This document shows, one piece after another, positions 5,730 through 7,001 of a DNA stretch of 7,001 bases. The notes under the pieces are model-generated. The model had not been told where the DNA came from, did not search any database, and worked only from the letters and a program-made list of their open reading frames with translations. The stretch is from Bacillota bacterium (GTDB lineage Bacteria > Bacillota > Clostridia > Lachnospirales > Bianqueaceae), in NCBI GenBank assembly GCA_017467985.1, contig JAFUJY010000309.1, forward strand, positions 1 to 7,001. Direction: 5' to 3'. The position numbers and the translations under genes were made by a program. The first letter of the stretch is position 1. The number at the start of each line of letters is the position of its first letter.

Positions 5730-5758
5730 TTGACAAATTCACAACTTTATATTAGAAT
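5730..5758 (+). promoter_or_regulatory. SigA promoter of the HIT gene
   Basis: The -35 is consensus TTGACA (5730-5735), the spacer is 17 bases, and the -10 is TAGAAT (5753-5758). The -35 lies only 8 bases from the -35 of the divergent CYTH promoter, so the two polymerases would compete for overlapping DNA. Confidence 0.88.
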
Positions 5759-5775
5759 TTATTGTAGAATTCAAA

Positions 5776-5798
5776 CCGCCCGAAGGGCGGGGAAAGGA
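5776..5798 (+). promoter_or_regulatory. Hairpin abutting the HIT ribosome binding site
   Basis: CCGCCC-GAA-GGGCGG (5776-5790) is a 6-bp GC stem with a 3-base loop. It ends where the GGAAAGGA ribosome binding site begins (5791-5798). Such a hairpin can stabilise the 5' end of an mRNA. It leaves the binding site free, so it is not an obvious repressor structure. Confidence 0.6.
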
Positions 5799-5806
5799 CA
5801 TGTATT

Positions 5807-6232
5807 ATGGATATTAAAGATACTAACTGCGCATATTGTATGGAGAATGAACTGCTGGACAAGTTCGGCATCAAGATCTGTGAGCTGCCCACCAGTAAGC
5901 TGTACCTGTTCAAGGAGCAGAGCCATCCCGGCCGCGTCATCGTTGCCCACAAGCGTCACATCGGCGACATGACCGTTCTGACCGACGAGGAGCGCAACGC
6001 ATATTTCGCTGACGTTGCCCAGGTTTCCCGCGCGCTGCAGGCCGCTTTCCATCCCGATAAGGTAAATTACGGTGCCTATGGCGACACCGGCTGCCACCTG
6101 CACTTCCACCTGGTTCCCAAGTATAAAGACGAGTACGAGTGGGGCGGCGTTTTCGCCATGAACCCCGGCGAGAAGACCCTGAGCGACGAAGAATACGCTG
6201 AGCTGATCAAGAAAATCAAAGAGAATCTGTAA
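5807..6232 (+). CDS. HIT-family nucleotide hydrolase/transferase
   Basis: HIT proteins hydrolyse or transfer nucleotidyl groups through a catalytic His, acting on substrates such as AMP-lysine or dinucleoside polyphosphates. The histidine triad is at residues 97-101 (HLHFHLVPK; H97, H99, H101). The N-terminus carries C8-x2-C11, and A-H-K-R-H at 47-51 could complete a zinc site as in many bacterial HIT proteins. G-R-V-I-V-A at 42-47 and the family's N-Y-G-A-Y-G-D at 88-93 are also present. Length (141 aa) is typical. The ATG at 5807 lies 8 bases after GGAAAGGA. Third codon positions are strongly C/G and favour CTG, AAG, GAC and ATC, unlike the flanking minus-strand genes, which suggests high expression. 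It has a strong promoter and a shared terminator. The cellular substrate is unknown. Confidence 0.95.
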   Translation: MDIKDTNCAYCMENELLDKFGIKICELPTSKLYLFKEQSHPGRVIVAHKRHIGDMTVLTDEERNAYFADVAQVSRALQAAFHPDKVNYGAYGDTGCHLHFHLVPKYKDEYEWGGVFAMNPGEKTLSDEEYAELIKKIKENL

Positions 6233-6236
6233 GATA

Positions 6237-6284
6237 AAAAATCCCGTGAGGCCTTTCACAACGAAAGGAACCCACGGGATTTTT
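6237..6284. terminator. Bidirectional intrinsic terminator between HIT and the epimerase gene
   Basis: AAAAATCCCGTG (6237-6248) pairs with CACGGGATTTTT (6273-6284), and CCTTTC/GAAAGG extends the hairpin inward. The T run at the end serves the plus-strand HIT gene, and the A run at the start reads as a U tract for the minus-strand epimerase gene, so one structure ends both converging transcripts. Confidence 0.93.
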
Positions 6285-6291
6285 GCCCTGC

Positions 6292-7001
6292 TTATTTGTC
6301 AGCTCTTGATGCCATATACCCTTGCATATCTTCTCCTCTATCTAAGATCGCCATAATCATATATAGCCTCGGAATATGAAACGGCCCCTTAAAAATATTA
6401 CCTTTTAATGTTGTAGAGGGTGTATTATTATAATGCAAATATCCATACCATTCACAATTTTCTTCATCCACGAAGTATTTTTCACAATACTCTTGAACCA
6501 TATTATATAAATGCAGATATTTTTCATCTTTAAATAGTATGTATGCCATACGCGCAGCTATCATTGTCTCACACTGCGGCCACCACAATTTCATATCCCA
6601 TTCCAGCTGCATCGGTGGTTTTCCGGAAACATCTGTAAAAGCAATGATCCCACCATATTTTTTGTCCCATCCCAGCGGAAACGTTAAATCAATAATCTTT
6701 TTTCCTGTCTCTATCGCCTTGGAATCATTCGTTATTATTCCCTCCAGCATTAAAAACCATGCAGCCTCCATAGAATGTCCCGGATTCACAACTCGTCCCA
6801 AGGGAGTATCGACAGCTACCCCCTCCGCCGATATATTTTCCAGCAACGCTTTTTCCGTTATGAAGCCATCGTACAATATCTTTTCCAGGCATTCTCTGGC
6901 AATCTCTGCGTACTTTGCTTGATATTCTGTATCAATTTGTCGCATCGTTTGCGCTGTTGACAGCATAATCATAACAGGTGATAGCGCTTTATAATTACAT
7001 G
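6292..7001 (-). CDS. N-acylglucosamine 2-epimerase (AGE) family protein, C-terminal part (runs off right edge)
   Basis: AGE-family enzymes are (alpha/alpha)6-barrel sugar epimerases or isomerases acting on N-acylglucosamine/mannosamine, mannose/fructose or related sugars. The visible 235 codons include NPGHSMEAAWFLM (His and Glu three apart, as in the catalytic H-x2-E of the family), GWD..YGG, QLEWDMKLWWP, Y-x-E/D-E-x-C-E-W-Y-G-Y-L and KGNIFKGPFHIPR with the second catalytic-type His. An in-frame ATG lies at 6970-6972, but the frame stays open to the window edge and AGE proteins are about 390-410 residues, so this is the C-terminal half of a longer gene. The stop lies just after the shared terminator. 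Substrate cannot be told from this part; no sialic-acid or other sugar gene is visible. Confidence 0.93.
   Translation of the reverse strand, partial: CNYKALSPVMIMLSTAQTMRQIDTEYQAKYAEIARECLEKILYDGFITEKALLENISAEGVAVDTPLGRVVNPGHSMEAAWFLMLEGIITNDSKAIETGKKIIDLTFPLGWDKKYGGIIAFTDVSGKPPMQLEWDMKLWWPQCETMIAARMAYILFKDEKYLHLYNMVQEYCEKYFVDEENCEWYGYLHYNNTPSTTLKGNIFKGPFHIPRLYMIMAILDRGEDMQGYMASRADK

Overview
The window looks like a chromosomal segment of a spore-forming-type Firmicute, most likely class Clostridia and plausibly Lachnospiraceae. The reasons are purine-rich Shine-Dalgarno sites before almost every gene, SigA promoters of the TTGACA-17-TATAAT type, a long-form hpf with a SigH-like promoter, a lipoprotein with the Cys/His-rich sequence common in gut Clostridia, and a Sel1/NERD-like membrane protein. 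The species assignment is inference; no rRNA or tRNA is present.

Layout, left to right. Positions 1-635 hold the 5' part of secA on the minus strand, with its own promoter. Positions 741-905 hold six short GGGGC/GCCCC palindromic units spaced 30-34 bp. Positions 911-2306 hold two minus-strand genes in a tight pair: a lipoprotein and a 135-residue protein of unknown function. Positions 2307-2691 have no conventional gene. On the minus strand they carry two micro-ORFs with good ribosome binding sites, a stretch with considerable potential RNA structure, and a strong hairpin with a terminator look just before the lipoprotein. Positions 2692-3234 hold hpf (minus). Positions 3235-3716 hold a SigH-like hpf promoter, a cluster of about eight DnaA boxes, an AT-rich stretch and an intrinsic terminator. 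Positions 3717-5635 hold a two-gene minus-strand operon: a CYTH-domain phosphatase followed by a Sel1/transmembrane/NERD-like protein. The CYTH gene and a plus-strand HIT-family gene (5807-6232) are divergent from two back-to-back SigA promoters. The HIT gene converges on a partial N-acylglucosamine 2-epimerase family gene (minus, runs off the right edge), and the two share a bidirectional terminator.

How it fits together. The hpf-secA neighbourhood is a conserved housekeeping locus in Firmicutes (yvyD-secA in Bacillus subtilis). Here the lipoprotein pair and the structured non-coding stretch sit between the two, so they look like an accessory insertion. The most unusual signals are the DnaA-box cluster next to the SigH-like hpf promoter, which could tie ribosome hibernation to replication or early sporulation control or act as a DnaA titration site, and the probable structured RNA between hpf and the lipoprotein, either a stand-alone RNA or an attenuator leader. 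No complete new defence or mobile system is evident.
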